Source: Liopterus haemorrhoidalis (Eukaryota; Arthropoda; Insecta; Coleoptera; Dytiscidae). Taken from it: a stretch of 64,000 nucleotides of DNA. Below, piece after piece: positions 1-10,966 of the stretch. The first letter of the stretch is position 1. Each line of letters starts with the position of its first letter. Below the pieces are notes generated by a model. The model was not told the origin of the DNA. It did not search any database and saw only the letters and a list, made by a program, of their open reading frames with translations. Where the stretch lies: the NCBI GenBank assembly GCA_963971575.1, contig OZ020611.1:20620092-20684091 (forward strand). The letters run 5' to 3'. The translations under genes and the position numbers were made by a program.

Positions 1-680
1 GCAACCGAGATACATTAGATTAGGGTCTTAGCACTGGATAGGAACACTCCCATCTTATAATCCTAAAAGAATCAAACGGAGATAAAATATATGTTGAAAC
101 TGGAAGTAGAGCTATTAAGTTTGAAACTATGAATGTTATAGGAAAATATTATAGAGAGAGAGAGAGAGAGAGAGAATGTGTGTGTGTGTGTGAGAGAGAG
201 AGATATAAGCAGTTATTAGAAAAGAAAATGAAAAGTTCATCAACGAGCAGGGTACGCGAGGCCGGAAATAGAAAGAATGAGAACACAAGGATTGGTGATT
301 TTGAATAAAATAACTGAGAAAATTAGAGAAATGCAAGGACAAGAGCAGTATAACATAATAAGCGAATCAAGATACAGGTACAAGTTTGGGATAATAAATA
401 CGCCGTGAGTACCAAGATACTTAACGAAGAGATGGAGGAAGAAAGAGAATATGAAAATAATTCCGGAGTTTAGGTGTGAAAATGAAGAGCGGACAATTCA
501 GTTTTAGTTAAAATTAAAAAGCAAATATGCCAAAAGTGCGGTAGAAAAATTGAAACGTTAGGGCATTTATTAAAAGGTTGTGCTGGACCGAAGGAAAAAG
601 TAAATAAAAGAACTGGTGTGAATCAGGAACAGGCGTATCGAGGATGAAAACATTGAAAATTAAAAAGGAGGGTTGATCTG
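1..680 (+). pseudogene. LINE reverse transcriptase, C-terminal remnant
   Basis: Broken remnant of the C-terminal part of a non-LTR retrotransposon reverse transcriptase. In three shifting frames I read LDRNTP (34-51), then KESNGDKIYVETG (about 63-101), then RYRYKFGIINTP (about 373-408), and finally a CCHC-type knuckle: Cys at 528-530 and 537-539, then TLGHLLKGC with His at 564-566 and Cys at 579-581. That order (R-x-T-P segment, basic linker, C-x2-C...H...C) is the usual C-terminal layout of LINE ORF2 in insects. Stops and frameshifts, plus an inserted AG/TG microsatellite at 151-203, show it is dead. The 5' part lies outside the window. A similar RT segment is at 51435-51776 on the other strand. 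Confidence 0.7.
151..203. repeat. (AG)n/(TG)n compound microsatellite
   Basis: Runs of AG, then TG, then AG inside the LINE remnant. They interrupt its reading frame. Confidence 0.9.
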
Positions 681-1058
681 AAACCATGTTTTATTTTACA
701 ACATTTTGTTTTATCTGGTTTATATTGCAGTGTTAATTTTTTTGGACACTGTCCAATTTCATCAACATCAAATAAATTTATTATATCAATAAAGGGAACA
801 AAATCGCAACAGTTTTAAACTGTTTATGAAGTAATTAACATTCCTGTCAAAAGAATTATGCGATATTGTTGACTTTATTTATTGAATAAATTTATTCGAG
901 TTTGGTGAATTGGACAAAAAATTGTTGTGTGTCATATTTTGAATAATTCTATTCCCTAGTAATACTGTTTCTGATGCTTGTAATATGTTATATATTTCTG
1001 CTGCAGCTATGCTGGTATTTTTTGATGAGTGGAATGAAAACCTATATCTCACTTTTGA

Positions 1059-1062
<4 letters not shown>
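681..1062. other. AT-rich spacer with a dispersed repeat
   Basis: No gene seen. The stretch at about 840-905 (GCGATATTGTT followed by ACTTTATTT-like sequence and AATAAATTTATTC) recurs in the same orientation at about 58278-58335, so both are copies of one unclassified dispersed repeat. Confidence 0.5.

Positions 1063-1115
<53 letters not shown>
1063..1115. repeat. (TA)n microsatellite
   Basis: Uninterrupted TA run of about 53 bp. Confidence 0.95.
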
Positions 1116-1117
<2 letters not shown>

Positions 1118-2442
1118 CTCGACAAGTTTTAAGAAAACATTTTTTTCCCTCTATCTTTGGGTATAGGGACAATGGGTCGATAAAACAACAGGTTTTATAT
1201 TTGTGGGTCGCGATCATATAAGTTTTCGAAACCCTTTTTATACCATTTCTTAGTTATACCTACGAAAACCTAAAAATTCCTTTTAATTTTCATCTTTAAG
1301 TGCCTTTTATAATTTTTGAAAAAGGCATGTAACATTATATTGAAATGAAATTTATTTTTTTAATATTTAAATTTAAAAAAAGTAGTAAGTGTTAACTCGA
1401 TAATGATAAAAAATAACAGCATCTTGATTTACGGTTGTGAATTTTATTAAAAAATCTGCGGAAAGATCAATCAAATCATCATAAAAAAACCATAATTATA
1501 TGTGTGAAAAAAAAAATCTCTCCAGCTGCCTAAAATTAAAAGTGTAGGTGCTGTAATTTTTAAAACTACTGTCTTCATCTTTTTTCAAACATTAAACTTT
1601 CGGTGATTACAGCTTTCTTTGTAAGCAACGAATAAATTACTTGTTTTAAAAAAATTTAATAGTTCAAGATGAGTCCCAAAACTTGCTTTGACCTTGAAGA
1701 AAGGTGTGAAGTATTATCTATACGGTAATAATAGTTAATCATAGTAATCTTTGGGCAATAAAAACTTAACTTTGATGGTCGAAGTGTTAAGTCAGTCGTC
1801 ACAGTTCATTTCTTTCAAATTCTCGATTGGCGAATGTTTTACGTGATGTTTGATCGCTACTGTCTGGATTAGATCACGTTTATACAAATCATTTTTCAAT
1901 TTCGTGTTGTTTGATATATTTGGCGCCGGAAATTTGTGGTTTTGCAATTGCTACTCATCTAATTTTGTATGAGAGATTTTTTGTCTTCATCGTTATTAAG
2001 TTTCCATCAAGGTTTATAGAGCAATAACTCCGGATAACGCTCAGAATACTTAGAATTAGGAGCCTTAACTGAAATTATTTTAAAGGAGATCATTTTAAAA
2101 TTATGTACTCGTATATAGGGATGTGCAGTCAGCTCTGGGGTCGACTCAGTCTCAAGTATTTCATACTTACAATGAGTACCTATTTATACAGGATAATAGG
2201 ACCGGTCGAAACGTCAAACTGACCACATGGCTTTCATATCTACGGTCGGCGGTCTAGAAACGGAGAACTTACCTTCTCTGCCCAATATTCACCTATCTAG
2301 GTGTTGGAATCCTATTACTTTTACTTTTTTTAAATTTTTATTATATAGGGATAGCAGCAACTTCATATTTTGCATGGGCCCGTTATTAGTAGGTTTGTCA
2401 ACTTTGTCTTTGTAGACCAAGCGACACAAAAAAGTCACTTAT
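1116..2442. other. unassigned intergenic DNA
   Basis: Nothing coding recognised. At about 1257-1275 there is a Helentron-like terminus (ACCTACGAAAACCTAAAAA). A TTTGGCGCCGG motif near 1919-1930 looks like a tRNA primer-binding site beside an LTR end, but no second LTR is present. Confidence 0.4.
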
Positions 2443-2558
2443 GTTGGTAAAGTAAGAATTATCCCTAACTCGAGTTAATATCATTTGTTTTTGCATGTTG
2501 TAGCATACAAAAACAAATGATTTTAACTTGAGTTAGAGAAAACTCTTACGTTAGCAAC
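2443..2558. repeat. 116-bp foldback hairpin
   Basis: Two arms of about 53 bp with a 6-nt centre. The inner 33 bp (2465-2497 against 2504-2536) pair with only three irregular positions, one of them G:U if transcribed from the + strand. The outer arms (2443-2464 against 2537-2558) pair with more mismatches. It could be a minimal foldback MITE or, if transcribed, a long miRNA-precursor-like hairpin. No coding content. TA or longer target duplications are not evident at the ends. Confidence 0.75.
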
Positions 2559-2704
2559 CCACCATTAGAGGTTAGATAGGCTCCTAGATGCTTTCCCCGG
2601 TTTCTGGATAGCAGCGCATTATTTCAATAAAACATCGTCTAACTTTCAACTTCCTCTCATAATCTGGATTATTTTCTACTAAGGGCCAGTCAGGCAATGA
2701 CCAA

Positions 2705-3010
2705 GTGGCGATGATACATGTAGGGTACATCATCATCAACACTGCGTTACACTCCAAGACGAAGTTTTTCCATAATCAGGCTCCACTCCTTCCCATTCCT
2801 AGCCTTTCCTTTTCAGTTACCACTTTTATTGCTCTCAGATCATATGTGATATTATCATGTCATCTATTCTTAAGTCTTCTCCGAGAAAATTTATTTCTAG
2901 TCTTATTTTGGACGCTCTTTTTTTGGAGTCTGCAGTCTGGCATTCTTTCAATATGATCCATCCACCTTAATCGATGAGTTTTTATCGTTAATACTATGCC
3001 AATTTCATTC
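2705..3010 (-). pseudogene. RTE-like LINE 3' end (RT C-terminus)
   Basis: Reading leftwards from about 2985, one frame gives an RLRWMDHIERMPDCRLQ segment, the conserved W-x-H-x-x-R-M motif near the RT C-terminus in RTE-like LINEs. After a stop, a DLRAIKV...KERLG segment follows, like the usual terminal region. It ends towards 2730 in a short TGATGATGATG tail, typical of RTE 3' ends. It is truncated and contains stops, and it may be adjacent to or overlapped by the second RTE 3' end at 3050-3300. Confidence 0.6.
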
Positions 3011-3049
3011 ACGTTCGCCGCGAGCGTAGTTCCTCTTCGACACTAGGCA

Positions 3050-3300
3050 GCAGTGGAAGAATTCGACTGAGACGATGATCATCGTCATCATCCAGCCATT
3101 GTCATTCACTGTTGGATATAGGCCTCACTTAAGTAAATCTAGTTTTCGCAGTTCTGTGCCTCTTGAATCCAGTTTGTGACTATCCGCTAAATGTTATCAG
3201 TGTGGTAGGTTGTCTTCATTTGTTTCTTTCTCTTGCCATGGTCGACACGTTCGAAAATCGCTCGCAAACTCTTCCACTTAAAGGTGCTTACGAGTCGCTC
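3050..3300 (-). pseudogene. second RTE LINE 3' end
   Basis: On the minus strand: VTNWIQEAQN, one stop, then SEAYIQQ, a stop, and the 3' UTR motif GAGGCCTATATCCAACAGTG, ending in a (GATGAT)n-like tail near 3050-3085. This GGCCTAT.TCCA.CAGTG block followed by an ATG/GAT tail is a common RTE 3' end in insects. Only the last ~80 codons survive. Confidence 0.7.
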
Positions 3301-3869
3301 ATCGTCCTTGGGTAGCGTTTAAGTTTCATGTTTCATAATATGTACAAAGATCAACCGGTCTTATTAGTGTCCTATATTTTTTACATTTTACGGGGGGCTG
3401 TGGGCCCATATATCTGCCCTTGTTCACAGGTAAATAAACTTATCTATTACTTCCGTGTTGTAGTCCTTGATGTTGATGTGTACGCTGTTACATTCTATCA
3501 GTAGTAGTGTTACGTGCAACGAAGAACAAATAATTTTCAGGAGTACGGGTTTATTCCAGGAGTAAGGACATCTAAAAAATACACACAAACAAGACGAACA
3601 ACCAATAAATAACAAAAAGGATTGAATGAAATTTTCCATCTATGGTAGATTTCTATGAAAGAGCTCGAATTGGCAAGGAGGCAAAAGAATATAATTTTCT
3701 TACTTGATTCAAATTCCATGGGTTTTTTTTTTTTTTTTTTGTCGCTCAAGTTACAGTTTTCTTTTCCATATCTACCATTAACTGATAGCAATATAAAATG
3801 CGTTTCTATTAAAATAGAACAGAAATTGTGAACAGATAAATACTGTAAGCACGGTTTTGCACAAAATTC

Positions 3870-4560
3870 TATAACTTTAGAAATAATACTGATCAAAAAT
3901 TCCTGTGGTACTTTTTCGTTTCATATTAATGTGTATTCGAAATTTGTTTAGATTTTTAGATATTTTTTTTTTATTTTACGTTTATGGCCTTTGCTACAGA
4001 GGCAATTAGCCAGATCAATTCTAATTTTTCTTAATGAAAATGCTATGCCTGAACGGAATTTGAACCCGAGACCTTAGCAACACAGGGCACGTGTGTTACC
4101 ACTACGCTACATAGATCGGCAGATTTTCAGATTAACTTCCCTGGGTTAAAGATCCCTGTTGAAATATTTCGGTACCCATCAAAAAATAGAGTGGGAGTGA
4201 TTTGGGAAATAGAGTGGGAGACATAAAAATTTGACACATTTTGGCAAAAATCTTATATTATGTAAAATTATAAATTTGTTTGTTTATCCAGGCGTTAAGT
4301 GGTTTCATATGATACCCCAACCAAAATTAAAAAAAAAAAAACATGTTTCAGGAAATACATATTTGTTAATATTTTTCCAGCGTAGTTTTTTTTTACTTCT
4401 CCATAGTTTTCCTATATGCGAGTCAAAGAGTTGTACAAGCATACCAAATTTTCTGTGATTATCCATTCGGCTACAACTTCAATCAAACAGACAGAGAGAT
4501 AGACAGACAGACAGACACATGAGTGACGTTAAAAGGGTTTTTCTTTTGTTATACCTACAA
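3870..4560 (-). repeat. Helentron/DINE-1-like repeat, family 1, copy H1
   Basis: Head of the element is at 4560 (minus strand), carrying a TTGTAGGTAT-type terminal motif, then ACGTCACTCATGTGTCTGTC and a CTGT microsatellite, then the body. The same order occurs at 39139, 46331, 49065 and 51287. The body includes a GATCAAAAATTCCTGT segment also found in copy H5. A tRNA-derived SINE is inserted at 3962-4120. The lower boundary is not defined; homology fades below about 3870. Confidence 0.6.
3962..4120 (-). mobile_element. tRNA-derived SINE with target-site duplication
   Basis: On the minus strand the head holds an A box (TAGCGTAGTGGTA) and, ~40 nt later, a B box (GGGTTCAAATTCC), the internal pol III promoter of a tRNA-like sequence. 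An unrelated ~85-nt body and an A-rich 3' end follow. The element is bracketed by 12-bp direct repeats AGATTTTTAGAT (3950-3961) and AGATTTTCAGAT (4121-4132), differing by one base. Total 159 bp. The anticodon arm is too diverged for a functional tRNA. It interrupts a Helentron-like copy and is therefore the younger insertion. Confidence 0.85.
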
Positions 4561-5750
4561 GTCGAATATGTCGTTAATCGAGGACTACCTGTACCTTGTC
4601 TTGTACCATAAGTTGCAGAAAGAAATCTTTCGCCATTCCTCAGGATATATCCGAAGTACATATTCGTCTTTTCTACTTTCCAAAATGAAATTATGCCTGA
4701 AATTCAACATGTAAATGCACATGTAAATTTTGAAAATTTTAGAACCCTATTTTTAGATTTAAAATTAATTTAATTTCAACTCTTATAAATATAATTTTAT
4801 ATCATTAAATATTACATAATTTTATAACCTTACTTGACGAAATTTTACTTATAAAATCTTCTAAAAAACGTTTAATAAAATGGTTTTATAATAGAATCAA
4901 TTTACTTCTCTCTAATTTTTGGAGAAAATTGCTCTTATTTACTGAAATCTGAATCCTTTCACTATTAGAAATCATTTTAGCGTTATTATAATGATGCTCA
5001 CCCTAAATTTAAAATTGCCTTTAATGGTTTACTGAACAGGGTATAGTACAATTTTTAAGGGTGACTTAGATTTTTGTATTGTGTGTAAGATCTAGGGGGT
5101 AAGTCATTAAAAAGTAAAGTTACTAGAATTCATTTTTTATTAAAGTTTATTTTATGAGACAGGGTGTAATTTACTATTTATCATTAAGGTTATATTAAAT
5201 ATCTCTCCTTCTCTGCCCCTCTCTTGTTCTCTCTTTCACTTTTTCTTTTTTTGGGGAGTCCAGTTATTTTATATATTAAAAATCGGGCGCATATATATAT
5301 ATTAAAAGTCCGTGGCACATTGGAAACACGGGTACGCCACATCAGAGAGTTGTCACAGCACTGGCCTGCAGCAAATTTTAAAATGCAATCAATTTAATCA
5401 ACGATAAAAAAAAATCATCATTTTTTGACTCTATTAAAAATGCTCTTACTGTTCTTAGTCTTAATGTTCCTGTTCCATTTCCTTGATATTTTACTTTTCT
5501 TTAATAACAAATTTATTTTCGAAATATCATATATGTAAGGTATACACACATCGGAAAAGTCTAAGGATATAAAAAAATATATGAAAATAAATAGCGTATG
5601 GTATTCTTTTGTACGTTTATTGTATTCTATCAATTAAAATACTCAATAAAGAATAGTTTACAACAAAATAAGCTAAATGTTATTTATAAAAATAATCAAT
5701 ACTGTAAAATACTTGTAAAAAATGAAAAAAAAAAAACAAATGCTCATAGA
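4561..5750. other. unassigned AT-rich DNA
   Basis: No coding sequence or clear element boundaries seen; short open frames here look random. Confidence 0.4.
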
Positions 5751-5754
5751 GACC

Positions 5755-6746
5755 TCCACGTTGGTTGATCACAGCCCTACATCTGCGATTCATGGACAAA
5801 ATAACATTATCGATGTCTTCTTGAGGTGACTGTGCCATTCTGCTCTTAGAAGCTCTCTGAATCTAGAATTATCGTGGATGTTATCCATATGTGGAGTAAT
5901 TCTTCTCTTAAGCATATCCCACACATTTTGAATCGGATTTAGATCCGGTGACTGTGCTGGCTATGTTTTCGCATCAATACCTTCGTTATCCAGCCAGTTC
6001 GTTACAATTCGCGCAACATGTGGCCCTGCATTTTCCTGGGCAAGATGAAACTGATCACCAACAGCACTACGAAATGGACGCACAATAGTTTGAAGAATAT
6101 TATCCAAATATTGTTGTGCTGTTAAAAATCCATTGGGGTTACGAGATCAGTTCTACCGCCAATGATTATCCCACCTCATGCCATACCACCTCTGTAACTG
6201 TGAACTTCCTGGACGTGCCTCAAACATTCCAAATTACCGGATCTTCTCCATACCCTTGTTCGACGAGAATCTGGATGAATTCCAAATCTGGACTCAACAG
6301 CAAACAAAACTGTAGCCCAATCATTATCACACCAATATTGAAAATTGTGACACCAGTATAATCTTGCTTTGCGATTACCTCTAGCGAGGGGTTGACATCT
6401 GATTGGTCCTCGAAATAAAATATTAGCTTCGTGGAGATGATTTCTTAGAGTATCGCGACTAACGGTCAAGTTATGCGCTCGTTGTAACTCCCTTACCAAT
6501 TCGGGTGCTGTAATAGTAGGTTGTCTTTTAGCATTTAAGACCAAAAATCTGTTTCGACCTGCTGTTGTACAGCGACCACGTCTGTTGTTCGGCCAGACTA
6601 GCAGTGTCCCTGTAACGCCTCTATAATCAACTGAGGACACTTTGAGAAACTCCTATTCAGTAGGCTACATCACCTTGCCTGGTGCCAGCTTAGAGAAGTC
6701 CCACCGCACGATTCATCTCGAGGATAGTTAAATACTGTCGCTCCAT
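5755..6746 (-). pseudogene. Tc1-like transposase pseudogene
   Basis: Minus-strand transposase of the Tc1 family, which cuts and pastes DNA at TA sites. The ATG is at 6746 (MERQYLTILEMNRAVGLL), followed by the helix-turn-helix region. A frameshift leads to TTAGRNRFLVLNA and then WATVLFAVESRF, where the first catalytic Asp (normally F-x-D-E-S-R-F) is Val. The third-residue region reads SPDLNPIQN, so the catalytic Glu is Gln. A further frameshift precedes MNRRCRAVINQRGG at the C-terminus. Length matches a ~340-residue Tc1 transposase. Two catalytic residues lost plus several frameshifts mean it is inactive. I could not match terminal inverted repeats. Confidence 0.85.
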
Positions 6747-6749
6747 TAT

Positions 6750-7250
6750 TAGAAAATAATGCCATTACTTAAAAACACTGTAATTATTAATATAAACGTT
6801 TTAAATCGAATTAAAATGAAATATGTGATCAACCTACGGATCATGTACTAACTAAAATTTGTCAAATTTGTATTTGTTTTGTCTTGTTAATAATTGTTTT
6901 TACTTGTTTTCCATAGCCAACTACTCATAATCTCTGAATATTTTTAAGCCCAATTTTATCGTTTCCTTTTTCATTCTAACGAATGGTCCCTTTACGTTAG
7001 TGGTGCTTTTTCCTGTCATGTCAGTGTCATTTTCCTAAACTAGGAGTAAATTAAGACCACTTGCAGAGAATAATTTCATATTTATTTCAGCTGTTCTGAT
7101 AACTTTTTCCAATACAATATTAAATAGAAAGAAATATTGCTTCATCCTTTAATTATATATATTTTTTAATTATTTTATGATTTGCTTGACTGGTAGGGTT
7201 CGCAATGAGAACCTTGTATCGGGCCCAGATTTTCCTTAGTCCGCCACTGT
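6750..7250. other. unassigned intergenic DNA
   Basis: No gene or element recognised. Confidence 0.4.
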
Positions 7251-7251
7251 A

Positions 7252-7440
7252 AACCTACGAAATGCAAAAATTAGTTGATTTTGATGAGATTACAGATTTT
7301 TTTTTAAATGCTGGTTTAAATTTACAACATTCAGGTCCTCTCTTATTCTCCTCAACTTACTAAATCCTCACAAAACATTTCAGGATTTCGTAGGTGGTAT
7401 TTATTTCAGTTGAACAAGTTCACACTTAACATCAATTTTT
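7252..7440. repeat. short Helentron-like ends, family 1
   Basis: ACCTACGAAATGC near 7252 and CATTTCAGGATTTCGTAGGT near 7378-7397 form the inverted terminal pair seen in the larger family-1 copies (AGGRTTTYGTAGGT). Diverged tail sequence (TTCACACTTAACATCAATTTT) follows. Probably a small internally deleted copy. Confidence 0.5.
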
Positions 7441-7989
7441 ATTATTTAATCAGAACTGTACAAGAAATCGAGTCGTTCGTCTGAAATTAATTATTCTGAC
7501 GGCAGAAATTACCATTATATCTTTGTAGAACGGCACTTAAAAATAATCTAATGCTAAATAATTTAAAGAATGTATTTTTTCAATTTTATGAATTATTAAT
7601 AGAGACAGGGTCTTCACATTTAAATAATAATTTCAAATGTTTCTTTCGCGTTATGCCCTGGGTGAAAACAAATAATTCATAATTTGAAATTCCAAGACTT
7701 TTTTGAATTTCTTAATTTTGTGAGAACTGACATTTTTTCTATCGTCTACACATTTTTACCTGAATTTTAATATCATTATAATTTTAAGCTTAAGGCGAAT
7801 TGCATATCAAATTTGTTAAAATATCTCCTTCAAACACGTTTGTCAAACAAATTTGAACCAATAATTTTATATCACACCACCTTCGTGTCATTCTGAAATT
7901 TTGCATGCCTAAAAATATAAGTTATCTTTGCTATTGTCACGGGGTGAATTTAAGAACGGAATATTTTCTACAAAATTTATTATACAATA
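7441..7989. other. unassigned AT-rich DNA
   Basis: Nothing recognised. Confidence 0.4.
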
Positions 7990-8281
7990 TTAATTTACAT
8001 CAGAATACAATTGTTGGTCAAAATGGCTGCTGATGTTGTCCGTAAGAAGCTGATGTAAGTTTCGTTCTTGTCCCGGCTTTTCCAGGATCGGTCGAACCAC
8101 CCCAGGTATCCGCACGAGGCGAACACGTGGATAAGCTCTGTAGACAACAATCACATCTCGTCTTGATGACTTCAACAGCTGGGCTGGTCCTTGGGTAGCG
8201 TGATACGGACTGATGACTGGTCACAAGAATGACTGCTGCTTGACTACCAAGACTAACCTCGACTCTATCCCCTAAGACCAT
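7990..8281 (-). pseudogene. unidentified coding-like block
   Basis: A locally GC-richer block with two overlapping minus-strand frames, one containing RRDVIVVYRAYPRVRLVRIPG and the other GDRVEVSLGSQAAV. The pattern loosely recalls the basic C-terminus of a retrotransposon integrase, but no diagnostic motif is present. I do not recognise it. It may be the end of a decayed LTR element. It sits about 360 bp below mariner copy A. Confidence 0.25.
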
Positions 8282-8642
8282 TTTACAACTGTTAACCAGG
8301 ACACTATGGCGTCAGGTCCTACCTTAATTGTTTTGGAAACATTATTCATTTGTGTAATTGTTGGCAACAATTAAAGACCATAGTCATCACTATTGAATAA
8401 TGTTTATCAACACATTAGAATGTAGATCAAAACTTATGTTGACAAACACTCTGCACATTCTTTAATTCCCAAAACCGTACGTCAGCAACCATGAGCTACA
8501 CAGCCTAAAGACCGCTCAAGGAATTGTGACATTAGAACACAATTATACCATAATTGTAACATTATTATAGCAGATAGAAAAAAGACCAATCTTGAAGTTT
8601 TAAATTGTTATAATATCCAAATTCCGAATTCATCCACTACTG
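8282..8642. other. unassigned intergenic DNA
   Basis: No gene recognised between the coding-like block and mariner copy A. Confidence 0.4.
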
Positions 8643-9255
8643 AATACGATGGTTTCCTTTTATATTTCGGGATTTGAGATCAAAACTATTATTTATCAAC
8701 AAAAGTGGCTTTATTATTTTCTAAAATATTCTCCATGAAGATCAATACACTTTTGCATGCATTTGAATCAATTTTCGAAGCACTTTTTCCACTCCGATTG
8801 AGGCACCTCTAAAACATGCATTTTGAACGCATCAACCGCTTCTTCGGGTGTCAGAAAACGTTGCCCTCGCAATTTATTCTTGATATGCGGGAAAAGTTTG
8901 TCATGTTTGTCAAAAGTCACTTGTTTGAGCAATTTTGTGAGAGCTCGCATTGTCATGGTGGAGATTTATCCGTCTTCGGCGGTAGGTTTTCCTTAGTTCT
9001 TCGAAGACTTTTGACAAACAAATGGTTGTGTACCATTCAGAATTGACCGTTCTACGTTTCTCTAAAGGAACGGTTGCGTCATGTCCAGTTTTTCTGAAAA
9101 AACAGGCGACCATTTGCTTCGAAGTGTTTCGTACACGAGCAACTTTTGTTGGATTTGGCTCATCTTGAAAGACCCATACAGTCAATTGCTGTTTACTTTC
9201 GAGTTCATACGCGTAGATCCACGATTCGTCACCAGTCACGATATCATAGACGTGT

Positions 9256-9384
9256 GTGGAGATGGTCCTGTCCGGAATGAGTAGAAGTGGATTGAATTTC
9301 TTCTATGTAGCAGCTCTGATGAAGGAATAAACTATTCCGAAACTGGTCAGCTGTAGATAGTTGATTTTATTTATGTCCGATACC
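9256..9384 (+). mobile_element. 129-bp retro-insert with 17-bp target duplication
   Basis: This segment interrupts mariner copy A. Identical 17-bp direct repeats CGATATCATAGACGTGT flank it at 9239-9255 and 9385-9401; removing the insert and one repeat restores the mariner VYDIVTGDES reading. A long target duplication with no terminal inverted repeats points to target-primed reverse transcription. The + strand carries a hammerhead-ribozyme fold (9311-9353) and ends in a T-rich segment (GATTTTATTTATGT). It is too short to encode any protein, so it is non-autonomous. Best candidate origin: a Penelope-like element terminal fragment or retrozyme-type element. Confidence 0.8.
9311..9353 (+). ncRNA. 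type I hammerhead ribozyme motif
   Basis: All conserved parts are readable on the + strand. Stem I is CAGCT (9311-9315) with AGCTG (9349-9353). The core CUGAUGA is at 9316-9322. One unpaired A (9323) precedes stem II GGAATA/TATTCC (9324-9329 and 9333-9338) with an AAC loop. The core GAAA is at 9339-9342, and stem III is A-C with G-U (9342-9343 and 9346-9347) around a two-base loop. The cleavage triplet GUC is at 9346-9348, with predicted self-cleavage after 9348. Very short stem III hammerheads are known from Penelope-like elements and other small retroelements. Activity is inferred from structure only. Confidence 0.8.
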
Positions 9385-9975
9385 CGATATCATAGACGTG
9401 TTTGGAAGCACCGCGGTCGTATTTTTTGAGAATTTCTTTCAACCAATCGACACGAGTCTGATTTTGAGCGATTGACAAATTATGTGGGATCCAGTATGAA
9501 CAAATCTTTTTTACGGTCAAATGTTCATGCAATAGTAACTGTATGCTGGTCCCACTAATGCCCAAGGATACCTTAATCTCACGATAAGTCACATGACGAT
9601 CTTGCAGTATCAGTTCACGTGCAGCATCAATGTTTTCCAGAATAACAACCAATTTTAGATCTTCACGAAATTCGTCCTTAAGCGAACTAGGGCCACGATT
9701 GAAGTCGGCAAACCATCCATAAACAATAGTCCTTGATGGTGCTTCATCGCCAAAAGTCAAATTATGTTAAATGCACTGTTATTGGGTAAATCTACGTCGA
9801 AAGTTCTAAAAAATAATCGCTCGAAAATGTTTAGGACTTAATTCCATTTTTAGCCAAGATGAATTTTTTCAAGTTACTGTAAACAACACAAATAGAGCTC
9901 GTACCTCAAAATAATCTGAGTACTTAAACCGTTAAAAATGTCAAATTTTAGTTATGGAGAGTTATGGCGAAAAAA

Positions 9976-10952
9976 ACCACAAAAATTAAAAACTTAAAAA
10001 ATTAATATCTCTTTTACTATGGTGTTTTAAGGTTTTTCGCCTTCTCTTGACCTGTAGTATCACCCATTAAAAAATAAATAAGAGGATCATAAACCCTGTA
10101 TACCCCCGTTTGAATTTTGCGCGTTACCGTGTTAGTTATTTTTATCCCTAGCTGTTTATACTATAGCTGTACATGATTCATTTGATCAAATATGTAGAAA
10201 GTGATATAAATTGACAAAAACAATTATTTGATATTGATAATTTCAAGTGAATTTATTATCAAAAAAGGCTCTTTTTATTTCCACTTTTGTATATTATTTC
10301 ATTATCACATACACAATAGCAAATGTATGTTATTAATAAATGCTTTGTTAATGTTTCATTAAATTGCCTCTATAAGTTTTCCCATATGCGCAAGAAGTAC
10401 CAACCTATTAAATTAATTTAATGAGCGGGAAATTCAAACGTCTGTCAATCATTTATGACTGTTCTGCATATTTTTCAATTTTAATTTAAAATATACCTAC
10501 ATAAAATACCTTGGCCACCATATTCCCAGATTAAAATACAAACAAGATTTCTTAAATAACATTTATCATCAAAATCATCTTAAGTTGACAAGGTATCGTG
10601 TATCGTGTACTTAGTCCTGAAACAAGATAAGGTAAGTATTTGGACTGTTTACCAACTTACTAACCCTTTGAAGATGCTGTCAAAACAAACTTAATCTTTT
10701 TATCAACAACCATCGTCTGGAACGAAGCAAATTTTGTATAACAACCTTAAGTAGAAGCATTTAAAAATACTTGAGTAGCAATTAAGGGACCTTTTGAAAA
10801 TATTTACCGCAAAACAACGACTGCAATTATTTGCGGATTAGAGTAAATGCTAGTTTGAATTTTCGGTTACACCGGTAGTGGGGTCGGGGAAATATACAAA
10901 GGGATGAAGTGAAGGAAGGTTATACCTCTCCCACTAATTTTATAAATATAAT
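9976..10952. other. unassigned AT-rich DNA
   Basis: No gene recognised between mariner A and the RTE insertion. Confidence 0.4.
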
Positions 10953-10966
10953 TATAACAATAACCA

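Larger units (their letters stand above)
8768..9850 (-). pseudogene. mariner transposase (copy A), inactive
   Basis: Transposase remnants in order: TFGDEAPSRTIVYGWFADF, RGPSSLKDEFRED, DRHVTYREIKVSLGISGTS (N-terminal DNA-binding half, 9371-9760), then TGDESWIYAYE (first catalytic Asp), FFRKTGHDATVPLEKRR, LHHDNASSH (second Asp), a junction, and KNKLRGQRFLTPEEAVDAF to WKKCFEN near 8768. The YSPDLAP block holding the third catalytic Asp is missing from the DD34D triad. An internal insertion and frameshifts also disrupt it, so it cannot encode active transposase. Confidence 0.85.
8647..9975 (-). mobile_element. mariner (mellifera-type) copy A, disrupted
   Basis: Minus-strand mariner. The 3' end starts after TA at 8645-8646, and CCTTTTATATTTC-rdGATTTGAG-type sequence at 8656-8680 matches another 3' end at 48276. 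The 5' UTR above 9850 includes TTAGCCAAGATG...TTTTTTCAAG (plus strand), as in mellifera-group elements. The matching 5' inverted repeat was not found, so the 5' boundary is approximate. A 129-bp insertion (9256-9384) splits the element. Confidence 0.8.

Noticed and set aside
1860..1960. TTTGGCGCCGG as a primer-binding site next to an LTR
   Set aside because: No second LTR, polypurine tract or gag/pol nearby; a 7-bp match is expected by chance.
8195..8235. Second hammerhead at CTGATGA near 8208
   Set aside because: No GAAA box or stem II at the required distance. Other CTGATGA occurrences on both strands (for example near 32470, 32948 and 37136) also lack the rest of the fold.
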